From the NCBI GenBank assembly GCA_023265735.1, contig JAHFSN010000046.1, positions 1-9,448 on the forward strand: 9,448 nucleotides of DNA. The letters run 5' to 3'. Position 1 is the first letter of the stretch. The number at the start of each line of letters is the position of its first letter. The stretch is from Spirochaetaceae bacterium. GTDB lineage: Bacteria; Spirochaetota; Spirochaetia; JABEVK01. The position numbers were made by a program, and so were the translations under genes. Positions 1-6,762 of this stretch are shown here, piece by piece. The notes below the pieces were generated by a model. It was not told the DNA's origin, did not search any database, and saw only the letters and a program-made list of their open reading frames with translations.

Positions 1-218
1 CGCGATACGGACCACTGAACCCCCAACGAATACAGCCAGGCACAACCCAGGGCGGCAAACGAAAGACCCGCAACCCACGGCGTGAGCTCACGAAAATGGC
101 TTCCTCGGAGGACGAAGGCCAAAGTAAGGAATCCCAACAGGGTCAGTCGAATGACGTTGATGTATTTTTCAGCTTGGCGTTGCTGGATCAGCTGTTCGCG
201 TTCGTCAATCGTCGACAT
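1..218 (-). CDS. N-terminus of an unidentified membrane protein (partial)
   Basis: Reading the minus strand from the ATG at 218-216, the frame stays open for 72 codons to the window edge, so the gene is cut off. The product begins MSTIDEREQLIQQRQAEKYI, a charged, probably cytoplasmic stretch. Two hydrophobic segments follow, at about residues 21-37 (NVIRLTLLGFLTLAFVL) and 45-66 (around TPWVAGLSFAALGCAWLYSL), typical of paired transmembrane helices. An in-frame TAA lies four codons before the ATG, so this is the first ATG available in the frame. No clear Shine-Dalgarno sequence precedes it. The gene is divergent from fabD, with 57 bp between the starts. Such an N-terminus is common in membrane-anchored signalling proteins (histidine kinases, nucleotide cyclases, PP2C-type phosphatases), but no catalytic domain is in the window and I do not assign a function. 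Confidence 0.6.
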   Translation of the reverse strand, partial: MSTIDEREQLIQQRQAEKYINVIRLTLLGFLTLAFVLRGSHFRELTPWVAGLSFAALGCAWLYSLGVQWSVS

Positions 219-275
219 AGGGCTAGTTTAGACGGGATCTTCCCATTTTGCCCACGGTACGCTAAAGTGGCGCCC

Positions 276-1205
276 ATGAAAACCGCCTTCCTCTTTCCGG
301 GCCAGGGTGCCCAGTATCCGGGGATGGCCCGGGACTTATACGAGGCCAGCGCCGAAGTTCGTGACCTATTCACCTTGGCAAGCGACACCACGGGAGTGGA
401 TGTGAAGCGGCTTCTGTTCGAAGGAACAGACGAAGAGCTCAAGGAGACGGTCAACACCCAAATCTCCGTGACCTTGGCCAACCTTTCGTCCTTCCTTGTC
501 CTGAACGAGAGGGGCCTCGACGCCCAGGGCGTTGCCGGATTCAGCCTCGGTGAATACTCGGCCCTCGTCGCGTCCGGGGTTCTCACGGCGCAGCAGGTCT
601 TTCCCCTCGTGAAATTGAGGGGAGAGTTCATGGCCAAGGCCGCGTCTGCCCTCGACCGTTCAGCGGGCGATCCTGGAATGGCTGCGGTCCTGGGTCTCGG
701 CCAAGACAATGTCGACCAGGTCCTCGCGGAATGCTCTGTCCCCCAATTGTTCGCCGCCAACTACAACAGCCCTAATCAGGTGGTTATCTCCGGAACTGCC
801 GCGGCCTTGGCCGCTGGTATTGAGGCGCTCAAAGGCGCTGGAGCCAGACGTGTCGTCCCTCTGAAGGTCTCCGGTCCGTTCCATTCACCACTCCTGTCTG
901 ACGCTGCCGCGGCCCTTGAAGAGGCGTTGCGGTCGGTGGACTTTCGAGATCCGGTCAAGACGCTGTTCAGCAACGTGACCGGCGGAACCATCGCTTCGGG
1001 ACACGAGGCCAAGGCTCTGGCTGTCCGCCAAGTGACGTCTCCTGTGCGCTGGACTACCGTTGAGCAAAACCTTCTTCGGGAAGGCTTTGAGAGGTTCGTT
1101 GAATCGGGGCCCGGGACCGTCTTGGCGGGTCTTTGGGGCGCCTTCCAGGACACGCCTGCGTGCCAGTCGGCGGGCAAGCTGGAACAAATTCAGCAGATCG
1201 TGTAA
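276..1205 (+). CDS. fabD: Malonyl-CoA:ACP transacylase (FabD)
   Basis: Transfers the malonyl group from malonyl-CoA to the phosphopantetheine arm of acyl carrier protein, supplying extender units for type II fatty-acid synthesis in the cytoplasm. The 309-residue product has the full family length. It opens with the oxyanion loop FPGQGAQYPGM (7-17). It carries the nucleophile elbow GFSLGEYSAL with Ser90, the conserved Arg115, ANYNSPNQVVISG (161-173) and PFHSPLL with catalytic His203. The frame is open upstream to 96, but those codons lack family similarity and overlap the divergent gene, so I start at ATG 276, directly before the conserved KTAFLFPGQGAQ. Only a weak AGTGG-like ribosome site precedes it. 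fabG follows after 39 bp, consistent with one transcript. A copy of the dispersed AATGCTCTGTCCCCC word lies at 730-744 and encodes residues E152-P156 without disturbing the alignment. Confidence 0.96.
   Translation: MKTAFLFPGQGAQYPGMARDLYEASAEVRDLFTLASDTTGVDVKRLLFEGTDEELKETVNTQISVTLANLSSFLVLNERGLDAQGVAGFSLGEYSALVASGVLTAQQVFPLVKLRGEFMAKAASALDRSAGDPGMAAVLGLGQDNVDQVLAECSVPQLFAANYNSPNQVVISGTAAALAAGIEALKGAGARRVVPLKVSGPFHSPLLSDAAAALEEALRSVDFRDPVKTLFSNVTGGTIASGHEAKALAVRQVTSPVRWTTVEQNLLREGFERFVESGPGTVLAGLWGAFQDTPACQSAGKLEQIQQIV
730..744 (+). repeat. Dispersed word AATGCTCTGTCCCCC, copy in fabD
   Basis: An exact 15-base match to copies at 6748-6762 and 8591-8605, embedded in the fabD reading frame (GAA TGC TCT GTC CCC). 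No paired GGGGACA arm was found nearby. Confidence 0.6.
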
Positions 1206-1244
1206 GGATGACAAGCTGCTCACAAGCGAGACGGAGGGGATTCC

Positions 1245-1985
1245 ATGTTGCTGAAGGGTAAGACGGCTCTGGTTACCGGGGCCTCCAAGGGCATCGGTAA
1301 CGCCGTAGCCGAAACGTTCCTCAAAAATGGCGCGGTGGTCTACGCCGTCAGCCGGTCCGAGGGAGATTTGTCCAAACTTCAGGCCGCGGCCGAAGAGGCT
1401 GGAACCCGCGTGGTTTTCAAGGCGTGCGATGTGGGCGATGAACCGGCCGTCACCGCCCTGGTGAAGGAAATCATCAAAGAATCCGGCGGCCTCGATATTG
1501 TGGTGAACAATGCGGGCATCACCCGGGACGGCCTTATTGCCCGGATGCCGGCCGAAGCGTGGAACGAGGTGCTCAAGGTCAATCTGGCCAGCGCCTTCTA
1601 CGTGTGCAAAGCTGTGTCCATGCATCTGCTGAGCCGCCGCGGCGGGTCCATCATCAACATGAGTTCTGTGGTCGGGCTCCACGGGAACGCCGGCCAGACG
1701 AATTACTCTGCGTCGAAGGCGGGCCTGATCGGCCTGACCAAGAGCCTGGCCCAGGAGTTGGCGCCCCGGGGTGTACGGGTCAACGCGATCTGTCCCGGAT
1801 TCATCGCCACCGAGATGACCGACAAACTGAACGAAGAGCAAAAGGCGGCTCTCTTTGGCCGCATCCCCATGGCCCGAATGGGCTCGGCCGCCGAAATCGC
1901 CGCCGCCGCACTTTGGCTGGCCTCCGATCTGTCGACCTACGTGACGGGTCAGGCGATTACGGTGGACGGAGGAATGACGATGTAG
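1245..1985 (+). CDS. fabG: 3-oxoacyl-ACP reductase (FabG)
   Basis: NADPH-dependent reduction of beta-ketoacyl-ACP to 3-hydroxyacyl-ACP, the first reductive step of each elongation cycle. The 246-residue protein is a classical short-chain dehydrogenase of standard length. It has the cofactor loop TGASKGIG (11-18), the NNAG motif (88-91), Asn113 in KVNLASAF, and the catalytic triad Ser141, Tyr154 and Lys158 (YSASK). The CPGFIATEM segment and the C-terminal YVTGQAITVDGGMTM are typical of FabG and separate it from generic SDR enzymes. The start at 1245 is supported by a GGAGGGG ribosome site at 1233-1239. The gene lies between fabD and fabF. acpP, frequently found between fabG and fabF, is absent; the 96-bp gap cannot hold it. 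Confidence 0.96.
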   Translation: MLLKGKTALVTGASKGIGNAVAETFLKNGAVVYAVSRSEGDLSKLQAAAEEAGTRVVFKACDVGDEPAVTALVKEIIKESGGLDIVVNNAGITRDGLIARMPAEAWNEVLKVNLASAFYVCKAVSMHLLSRRGGSIINMSSVVGLHGNAGQTNYSASKAGLIGLTKSLAQELAPRGVRVNAICPGFIATEMTDKLNEEQKAALFGRIPMARMGSAAEIAAAALWLASDLSTYVTGQAITVDGGMTM

Positions 1986-1992
1986 CCCTCCG

Positions 1993-2021
1993 CCCTCGCT
2001 TCTCCTGTGAGGGGGCGAGGG
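1993..2021 (+). other. Intercistronic hairpin between fabG and fabF
   Basis: CCCTCGC (1993-1999) is the exact reverse complement of GCGAGGG (2015-2021), with a 15-base loop that can add an inner CTC/GAG pairing. It starts 7 bases after the fabG stop and about 60 bases before the fabF start. No uridine run follows directly, so it is not a classical terminator. It may stabilise or process the transcript, or attenuate read-through. The role is inferred. Confidence 0.4.
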
Positions 2022-2081
2022 TGGAACGGCGAGTCTTCTTCAGAACCCCCATGAAATTACAATCAGAGAAGGAGTGATCCT

Positions 2082-3332
2082 ATGGCGCGAAGAGTTGTTG
2101 TCACCGGACTGGGAACTGTGAATTCCCTGGGCCACGATGTGGCCAGCACTTGGGAGGCGGTCAAGGCCTCGAAGAGTGGGATCGGCCCCATTACCCATGT
2201 CGACCCGTCGGAGCTGACCTGCAAAATTGCCGCCGAAGTGAAGGATTTCGATCCCAGCCGATACCTGGACAGCAAGGAAGCCCGCAAGATGGATTCCTTC
2301 TCCGCGTTTGCGGCCTACGCCGCTCTGCAAGCTCTGGAGGACTCGGGTCTCAAAATCGGAACAGACGTCGATCCCGAGCGGATCGGCACCGTCTTGGGCA
2401 ACGGCATTGGTGGCGTGGAGACCCTCGAGATCGCCTACCAGAAGATCTACACCGGAGGCGGTGCCACCCGCATCCCTCCCATGACCGTGCCCAAACTGAT
2501 CAGCAACGAGGCTCCGGGCAACGTCGCCATCCTGACAGGGGCCCAGGGACCCTGCTACTCCCTCCTGACCGCCTGCAGCGCGGCCACGGATGCCATCAGT
2601 GACGCCAGCCGCTGGATCAAGGACGGAGTTTGCGACGTGATGATCAGCGGCGGCACCGAGGCGGCCATCACCCTGCTGGGCGTCGGTGGGTTCTGTGTCC
2701 TGAAGGCCGTGACGAGCAAATTCAACGACACCCCGGAGAAGGGAAGCCGTCCCTTCGACAAAGATCGCAGTGGCTTTGTGATGGGCGAGGGTGCCGGTAT
2801 TCTCATCCTTGAGGAATACGAGCACGCGAAGAAGCGCGGTGCCAAAATCTACGCCGAACTGGCAGGGTTCGGCATGACCTGCGATGCGTATCACCTCACC
2901 AGTCCTCATCCCGAGGGCGTGGGGGCTATCCGGGCCATGAAGATGGCTCTCAATATGGCGGGGCTCCAACCATCGGATATCGGCTACATCAACGCCCACG
3001 GGACCAGTACCGAGATCAACGACCCCACAGAGACCAAGGCCATCAAGGCCGTCTTCGGGGACCACGCCTACAAGCTCAAAGTCAGTTCCACCAAGAGCAT
3101 GACGGGCCACTGCATCGGGGCGGCCGGCGCTATCGAGGCGATCTTCTGCATCCTGGCCCTAAGGGACCAATGGGTTCCTCCCACCATCAATTTGGACAAC
3201 CCGGATTTGGAAGCAGGCTGCGATCTTGACTACGTTCCCCACCACGGAGTTCCCCACCCCATGAAGGCCGTGATGAGCAACACCTTGGGCTTCGGCGGGC
3301 ACAACGGTGTGGTGATCTTCCAAAAAGTCTGA
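2082..3332 (+). CDS. fabF: 3-oxoacyl-ACP synthase II (FabF)
   Basis: Condenses malonyl-ACP with acyl-ACP by decarboxylative Claisen condensation, extending the fatty-acid chain by two carbons. The 416-residue product matches the KAS II family in length. It begins RRVVVTGLGTVNSLGHDV and carries the nucleophile Cys165 in LLTACSAATDAIS. The two catalytic histidines are His306 (INAHGTST) and His343 (TGHCIGAAGA), with Lys338 nearby. The glycine-rich end NTLGFGGHNGVVIF includes the gatekeeper Phe404. An AGAAGGAG ribosome site at 2067-2074 sets the start at 2082. The gene closes the fabD-fabG-fabF cluster and is followed 22 bp later by a strong terminator. No separate promoter for fabF is convincing, so co-transcription with fabG is likely. 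Confidence 0.96.
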   Translation: MARRVVVTGLGTVNSLGHDVASTWEAVKASKSGIGPITHVDPSELTCKIAAEVKDFDPSRYLDSKEARKMDSFSAFAAYAALQALEDSGLKIGTDVDPERIGTVLGNGIGGVETLEIAYQKIYTGGGATRIPPMTVPKLISNEAPGNVAILTGAQGPCYSLLTACSAATDAISDASRWIKDGVCDVMISGGTEAAITLLGVGGFCVLKAVTSKFNDTPEKGSRPFDKDRSGFVMGEGAGILILEEYEHAKKRGAKIYAELAGFGMTCDAYHLTSPHPEGVGAIRAMKMALNMAGLQPSDIGYINAHGTSTEINDPTETKAIKAVFGDHAYKLKVSSTKSMTGHCIGAAGAIEAIFCILALRDQWVPPTINLDNPDLEAGCDLDYVPHHGVPHPMKAVMSNTLGFGGHNGVVIFQKV

Positions 3333-3354
3333 GTTGGAGAACGAGGAGAAATAG

Positions 3355-3388
3355 AAAGACCCGGTCGCCTTGACCGGGTCTTTGTTTT
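3355..3388. terminator. Bidirectional Rho-independent terminator between fabF and the ssb pair
   Basis: AAAGACCCGGTC (3355-3366) and GACCGGGTCTTT (3372-3383) form a perfect 12-bp stem with a five-base loop, followed by GTTTT. It lies 22 bp after fabF. It also lies about 37 bp after the convergent ssb-like gene, where the minus-strand side reads CTATTTCTC after the stem, so it probably serves both operons, more strongly on the plus strand. Confidence 0.9.
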
Positions 3389-3424
3389 GATCGATCCTCC
3401 CAGATTCCGTCTTGTCCCCTCGTC

Positions 3425-3757
3425 CTAGAGCGGGACCCCCAACGGTTCCACCATCTCTCCGATGATCTTTACCTCCTTCTGCAGAAATCCCTGCCCGTCG
3501 ACCCACCGGCGCTGGTGAAGGCGGCCAATGATTCGAACCTCCCGGCCCCGGCACAGACGGGGCCGACAACCGTCAAAGGCCGCCTCGTCGGCTTCGACCA
3601 AGAAGACCGACGCCGTCTCGTGATGCTCGGGGGTCTCGATGGGGAACCGAAAGATCGGAGGGCCCGCCTCGCTGGCTTCGGGCTCGGCAAGGAGCGTTCC
3701 CTCCAGCCACACCGAGTTCAGATTGGTTCCTGTCGCGCACTCAAAAGGCCGGATCAT
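3425..3757 (-). CDS. Degenerate SSB-like OB-fold protein
   Basis: A 110-residue paralogue of the SSB encoded just upstream. The alignable parts are LNSVWLEGTLLAEPE (13-27, matching LNSVLIEGNLVRDPE) and GREVRIIGRLHQRRW (71-85, matching GRGVRVVGRLKQDRW), followed by QKEVKIIGEMVEP. These are core strands of the single-stranded-DNA-binding OB fold. It differs from a working SSB in several ways. Trp57 of the partner is replaced (VEVWN becomes VEADE), the lysine-rich loop is shortened, and there is no acidic C-terminal tip; it ends GVPL. The ATG at 3757 overlaps the end of ssb by 17 bp and has GAGGA five bases upstream, inside ssb, which suggests translational coupling. It could modulate SSB, bind another nucleic acid, or be a decaying duplicate. 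DNA binding is inferred, not shown. Confidence 0.75.
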   Translation of the reverse strand: MIRPFECATGTNLNSVWLEGTLLAEPEASEAGPPIFRFPIETPEHHETASVFLVEADEAAFDGCRPRLCRGREVRIIGRLHQRRWVDGQGFLQKEVKIIGEMVEPLGVPL

Positions 3758-4118
3758 CGGCGTCCTCGTGGGAGACCTCGGCCTTCTTGTCGAACTTGGG
3801 CTTGAACTCGACGCTCTCGCCGATCACCTTGATCTTGGAGTGGTTGTGTCCTTCCTTGTCGGCCCATCTGTCCTGTTTGAGCCTTCCCACCACCCGGACT
3901 CCCCGGCCCTTGGACAGGGTCTTGAGGCAAAGTTCGGCCGTTTTGTTCCAAACTTCGACGTCGAAATAGCTGACTTCCGACTTCTTCTCGTTGTCTTGGT
4001 TGAAGTAGCGGTTGGTCGCCACCGAGAACATGCAAAGCTTGCTCCCACTCTCCAGTTCCTTCTTTTCGGGGTCCCTGACCAGGTTGCCCTCGATGAGGAC
4101 CGAATTCAGACTGTTCAT
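3741..4118 (-). CDS. ssb: Single-stranded DNA-binding protein
   Basis: Coats single-stranded DNA during replication, recombination and repair and recruits partner proteins through its C-terminus. The 125-residue product has one OB fold (about 3-107) beginning NSVLIEGNLVRDPE. It carries the aromatic residues expected for DNA stacking, including Trp57 in YFDVEVWNKTA and Trp85 in GRLKQDRW. The flexible tail is very short and ends ADDPAF, a variant of the DDDIPF-type tip that binds partner proteins. This makes it shorter than the 160-180 residues common elsewhere. A strong AAGGAGG site lies a few bases before the ATG at 4118. It is first in a two-gene unit with the overlapping paralogue downstream and is divergent from the 314-residue gene. 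From memory it is closest to spirochaete SSBs, but this was not searched. Confidence 0.92.
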   Translation of the reverse strand: MNSLNSVLIEGNLVRDPEKKELESGSKLCMFSVATNRYFNQDNEKKSEVSYFDVEVWNKTAELCLKTLSKGRGVRVVGRLKQDRWADKEGHNHSKIKVIGESVEFKPKFDKKAEVSHEDADDPAF

Positions 4119-4156
4119 CCCTTTACCTCCTTGGTGATGGCAGTTCGACCCTATTG

Positions 4157-4172
4157 ACGGGTCGGAACCCGT
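4157..4172. promoter_or_regulatory. Inverted repeat between divergent ssb and hypothetical gene
   Basis: ACGGGT-CGGA-ACCCGT is a perfect 6-bp dyad, 39 bp upstream of the ssb start and 64 bp upstream of the plus-strand gene. It could be an operator for ssb, which is damage-regulated in many bacteria, but it matches no operator consensus I can name. No convincing -35/-10 pair for ssb was found beside it. Confidence 0.35.
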
Positions 4173-4222
4173 TCCCGCTTGAGAGATTGGAATCCTTCTA
4201 TGGTTTTTTTTTCAGTTCTCCC

Positions 4223-4228
4223 TATACT
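4223..4228 (+). promoter_or_regulatory. Candidate -10 box (TATACT) just ahead of the start codon at 4237
   Basis: TATACT matches the TATAAT consensus at five of six positions and lies downstream of a run of nine T residues (4204-4212). No good -35 hexamer is found at 16-18 bp spacing. Initiation about seven bases downstream would fall at about 4235, almost on the ATG, giving a leaderless or nearly leaderless transcript. This agrees with the lack of any Shine-Dalgarno sequence there. Confidence 0.45.
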
Positions 4229-4236
4229 ATGTTCCT

Positions 4237-5181
4237 ATGCCCATTGATCTTCTGGAAAAACGGATCACCAGTGATTGGATCGAAGTTCGCGAAAAGCTTG
4301 GCACTCCGGTACGTTTGAAAGCCTATCTCAAGCTGGAGGACGAGAGGATCGCGGCCATCCCCAAGGACCTGCGGGCCTGCACCATGGCAGGTATTGTGGA
4401 GTACAAAAAGAAGATCGCCGCCAGCGTCTTCAATTTCTTGACGCGCCTCACCTACACGACCCCCAACCAGGACGAAATTCTGGGGTCCGAAGCAGATATC
4501 CGCCTCCTGTTGGTCATTCTCGGCGTGGAAAACCTCTTTGCCATCGGGCAAATAAAACCTCCCAAGGACGCTGAGGTCCCGACTCCTGGGGCTAGCAAGA
4601 CTCGTCCTCCGGTGGAAGAGGTGGTGGCCGAGGTGAAGGCCCGGGTGGCCAACAACCCCGAGCTGGCAAAGAATCCCCACGTGAAGAATATTTTCATGGA
4701 GATTCAGCTCTACCAGAAGGAATTTGACCAGTTCGCCACCATGTCGCCCCAGATCCCGGATGACCGGGCACCGACCTTCTTTGCCAACTACAAGAAGCGG
4801 ATCGACGGCATCCTCGACAACCTGCACGCCCATTTCCGGGAGATCCGGAGGCTGGAGGATGCCGAGCTCAACAAGGAGATCGAGGTTTCAGAAGAGAGCC
4901 AGTTTACCGTTCCTGAGTTGGCTAAGCTCATCTCCAGTCAGGCCCAAGAGATGACGAGGGTGCGGTCCAGCATCTTCCATGCCCTGCAGGAGGGGTACCA
5001 GATCCGCAATCTCCTGCTCAAGCTTGTGGACACGAGGGAACCCCTCGTGGCGCTCTTTGACGAGGAGCTTACCCTCCTCGACACCCGGCAAGAGTCAGCC
5101 GCCACGGGGCACCCGGCGGCGGTCAAGCTGGCCCGGAGCGTCGCGACGGTCCTGGAGGGCCCCTCCTGGCGAAAGAGCTAG
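4237..5181 (+). CDS. Unrecognised 314-residue soluble, helical protein
   Basis: I do not recognise this family. The protein has no signal peptide and no clear membrane segment, and it is rich in charged, heptad-like helical stretches. It divides into an N-terminal part (1-105, including RLKAYLKLEDERIAAIPKDL and AASVFNFLTRLTYTTP), a proline-rich linker (about 107-127, KPPKDAEVPTPGASKTRPP) and a long helical C-terminal part (128-314, including VKNIFMEIQLYQKEFDQF and DGILDNLHAHFREIRRLEDAE). No nucleotide-binding or catalytic motif is visible. Codon use resembles that of its neighbours and the frame is clean to TAG at 5179-5181, supporting a real gene. ATG 4237 is chosen because it follows a TATACT box and is the first ATG in the frame; there is no ribosome site. 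It is divergent from ssb and separated from gnd by a weak terminator and a new promoter. Confidence 0.75.
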   Translation: MPIDLLEKRITSDWIEVREKLGTPVRLKAYLKLEDERIAAIPKDLRACTMAGIVEYKKKIAASVFNFLTRLTYTTPNQDEILGSEADIRLLLVILGVENLFAIGQIKPPKDAEVPTPGASKTRPPVEEVVAEVKARVANNPELAKNPHVKNIFMEIQLYQKEFDQFATMSPQIPDDRAPTFFANYKKRIDGILDNLHAHFREIRRLEDAELNKEIEVSEESQFTVPELAKLISSQAQEMTRVRSSIFHALQEGYQIRNLLLKLVDTREPLVALFDEELTLLDTRQESAATGHPAAVKLARSVATVLEGPSWRKS

Positions 5182-5200
5182 TCGAGGACCAGCAGGGCCG

Positions 5201-5242
5201 GATTCGGGGGCATTCCCTATTCCCGACTCTTTTGCTTTTTTT
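5201..5242 (+). terminator. Weak terminator after the 314-residue gene, overlapping the gnd promoter
   Basis: GATTCGGG (5201-5208) pairs with CCCGACTC (5222-5229) except for one mismatch, and TTTTGCTTTTTTT follows (5230-5242). The T-run also contains the -35 box of the gnd promoter, so termination of one gene and initiation of the next would share sequence. The 13-base loop and the mismatch make it a weak terminator. Confidence 0.45.
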
Positions 5243-5260
5243 CCTGACTTATCCTATTAT
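5232..5260 (+). promoter_or_regulatory. Sigma-70-type promoter for gnd
   Basis: TTGCTT (5232-5237) and TATTAT (5255-5260) are separated by 17 bp. The -10 box matches TATAAT at five of six positions, and the -35 box has the key TTG. Initiation would be near 5267, only a few bases upstream of the AAGGAG ribosome site (5270-5275), giving a leader of about 15 bases. Confidence 0.65.
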
Positions 5261-5281
5261 CAATCCTGCAAGGAGTGGGCA

Positions 5282-6742
5282 ATGGAGCAGAAAGCCGATA
5301 TCGGCCTGATTGGGTTGGCCGTGATGGGTCAGAACCTCGTCTTGAACATGTGTGACCACGGATACACCGTGGCTGTCTTCAACCGGACTGTCAGCAAAGT
5401 CGACGAGTTCTTGAATGATGCGGGCAAAGGCAGGGACAACCTGTTGCCGGCCCGATCAATTGAAGAATTCATCGGTCTCCTCAAGCGGCCCCGGAAGGTG
5501 ATGCTCATGGTCAAGGCCGGCGAGGTGGTGGACCAGTTCATCGACCTCGTCCTTCCCTATCTCGAGAAAGGCGATATCGTCATCGATGGCGGAAACAGCC
5601 ACTTTCCCGACTCCAATCGTCGCACGAAGTCTTTGGAGGAGAAAGGGATCTTGTTCGTCGGTTCCGGTGTCTCGGGTGGTGAGGAGGGCGCTCGGTTTGG
5701 CCCATCGCTGATGCCCGGGGGCAATCCCGCCGCCTGGCCCGCCATCAAGCCCATCTTCCAGGCTATTGCAGCCAAGACCGACAGCGGAGAACCCTGCTGT
5801 GACTGGGTCGGCGGAACCGGGTCGGGGCACTACGTGAAGATGGTCCACAACGGCATCGAATACGGCGACATGCAGCTCATCTCCGAGGCCTATCACATCA
5901 TGAAGAGTTACGTGGGTCTTAACCACGAAGAGATGAAGGCGGCCTTCGACTTCTGGAATACCGGGGAGCTCAACAGCTATCTGATCGAGATCGCCTCCGG
6001 GGTCATCAGCTACAAGGACACCGATGGGTCCCCCCTCCTCGAAAGGATTCTCGACAGCGCCGGCCAGAAGGGTACCGGCAAGTGGACGGCCGTCGACGCC
6101 CTCGATATGGGAATTCCGGTCACCCTCATCGGCGAGGCTGTCTTTGCCCGCTGCCTCTCGGCCCTTAAGGAAGAACGCGTCCGGGCCGCCGGCGTCCTGG
6201 GCGGCGGTAACCGGCAGAAGTTCTCGGGCGACAAGGCGGCCTTCCTCAAGGATCTGGGAGAAGCCATGCTGGCTTCCAAACTCGTGAGCTATGCGCAAGG
6301 CTACATGCTCATGCGGGAAGCAGCCAAGGAGTACGGCTGGGACCTCAATTACGGCGGCATCGCCCTGATGTGGCGGGGCGGCTGCATTATCCGGTCGGTC
6401 TTCCTCGACAAGATTAAAGCGGCCTACGTGAAGAACCCGAAGCTCGAAAATTTGCTCCTCGACGACTGGTTCAAGAACGTGATGCTTCGAGCCCAGGACG
6501 CCTGGCGCCGGGTGATCACCGCGGGGGTGTTGGCTGGAATTCCGTTGCCTGCCATGAGCACGGCCCTGGCGTTCTTCGACGGTTACCGGACGGCCCAGCT
6601 GCCCGCCAATATGCTGCAGGGTCTGCGGGACTACTTTGGGGCCCACACCTACGAACGAACCGACAAGCCCCGTGGCCAGTTCTTTCACACCAACTGGACG
6701 GGAACGGGCGGCAACGTCAGCTCGAGCACCTACAACGCCTAA
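5282..6742 (+). CDS. gnd: 6-phosphogluconate dehydrogenase, decarboxylating
   Basis: Oxidative decarboxylation of 6-phosphogluconate to ribulose 5-phosphate with reduction of NADP+ (or NAD+), the third step of the oxidative pentose phosphate pathway. The NADPH could feed the FabG reaction, though nothing links their regulation. The product is 486 residues, the long form of the family. It has a Rossmann start GLIGLAVMGQNLVLNMCDHG (8-27), NRT (34-36) for cofactor phosphate binding, Asn105 in DGGNSHFPD, and the substrate loop GVSGGEEGARFGPSLMPGG (129-147). Catalytic Lys186 and Glu193 lie in GHYVKMVHNGIEYGDM, and GQKGTGKW (271-278) and the C-terminal FHTNWTG are also present. An in-frame extension upstream to 4979 is open but overlaps the previous gene. 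AAGGAG six bases before ATG 5282 fixes the start. Confidence 0.97.
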   Translation: MEQKADIGLIGLAVMGQNLVLNMCDHGYTVAVFNRTVSKVDEFLNDAGKGRDNLLPARSIEEFIGLLKRPRKVMLMVKAGEVVDQFIDLVLPYLEKGDIVIDGGNSHFPDSNRRTKSLEEKGILFVGSGVSGGEEGARFGPSLMPGGNPAAWPAIKPIFQAIAAKTDSGEPCCDWVGGTGSGHYVKMVHNGIEYGDMQLISEAYHIMKSYVGLNHEEMKAAFDFWNTGELNSYLIEIASGVISYKDTDGSPLLERILDSAGQKGTGKWTAVDALDMGIPVTLIGEAVFARCLSALKEERVRAAGVLGGGNRQKFSGDKAAFLKDLGEAMLASKLVSYAQGYMLMREAAKEYGWDLNYGGIALMWRGGCIIRSVFLDKIKAAYVKNPKLENLLLDDWFKNVMLRAQDAWRRVITAGVLAGIPLPAMSTALAFFDGYRTAQLPANMLQGLRDYFGAHTYERTDKPRGQFFHTNWTGTGGNVSSSTYNA

Positions 6743-6747
6743 GCAAG

Positions 6748-6762
6748 AATGCTCTGTCCCCC
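6748..6762 (+). repeat. Dispersed word AATGCTCTGTCCCCC, copy at the gnd terminator
   Basis: An exact 15-base match to the fabD and lhr copies. It begins 6 bases after the gnd stop. Its CTGTCCC part forms the first hairpin of the gnd terminator region with GGGACAG at 6764-6770. Confidence 0.65.

Noticed and set aside
96..275. N-terminal extension of fabD in the same frame
   Set aside because: The 60 extra codons have no FabD similarity and overlap the divergent membrane-protein gene; the conserved FabD start is at 276.
1788..1797. ATCTGTCCCG in fabG as another repeat copy
   Set aside because: It differs from the core word and encodes the conserved I-C-P-G of FabG, so protein conservation explains it.
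2058..2063. TACAAT as a -10 box for fabF
   Set aside because: No -35 at usable spacing, and initiation near 2070 would remove part of the fabF ribosome site.
3639..4157. Plus-strand open frame across the ssb pair
   Set aside because: It is the complement of two recognisable OB-fold genes with proper ribosome sites.
4979..5281. Upstream extension of the gnd frame
   Set aside because: It lies within the preceding gene in another frame and crosses the terminator and promoter; AAGGAG before 5282 and the family start support 5282.
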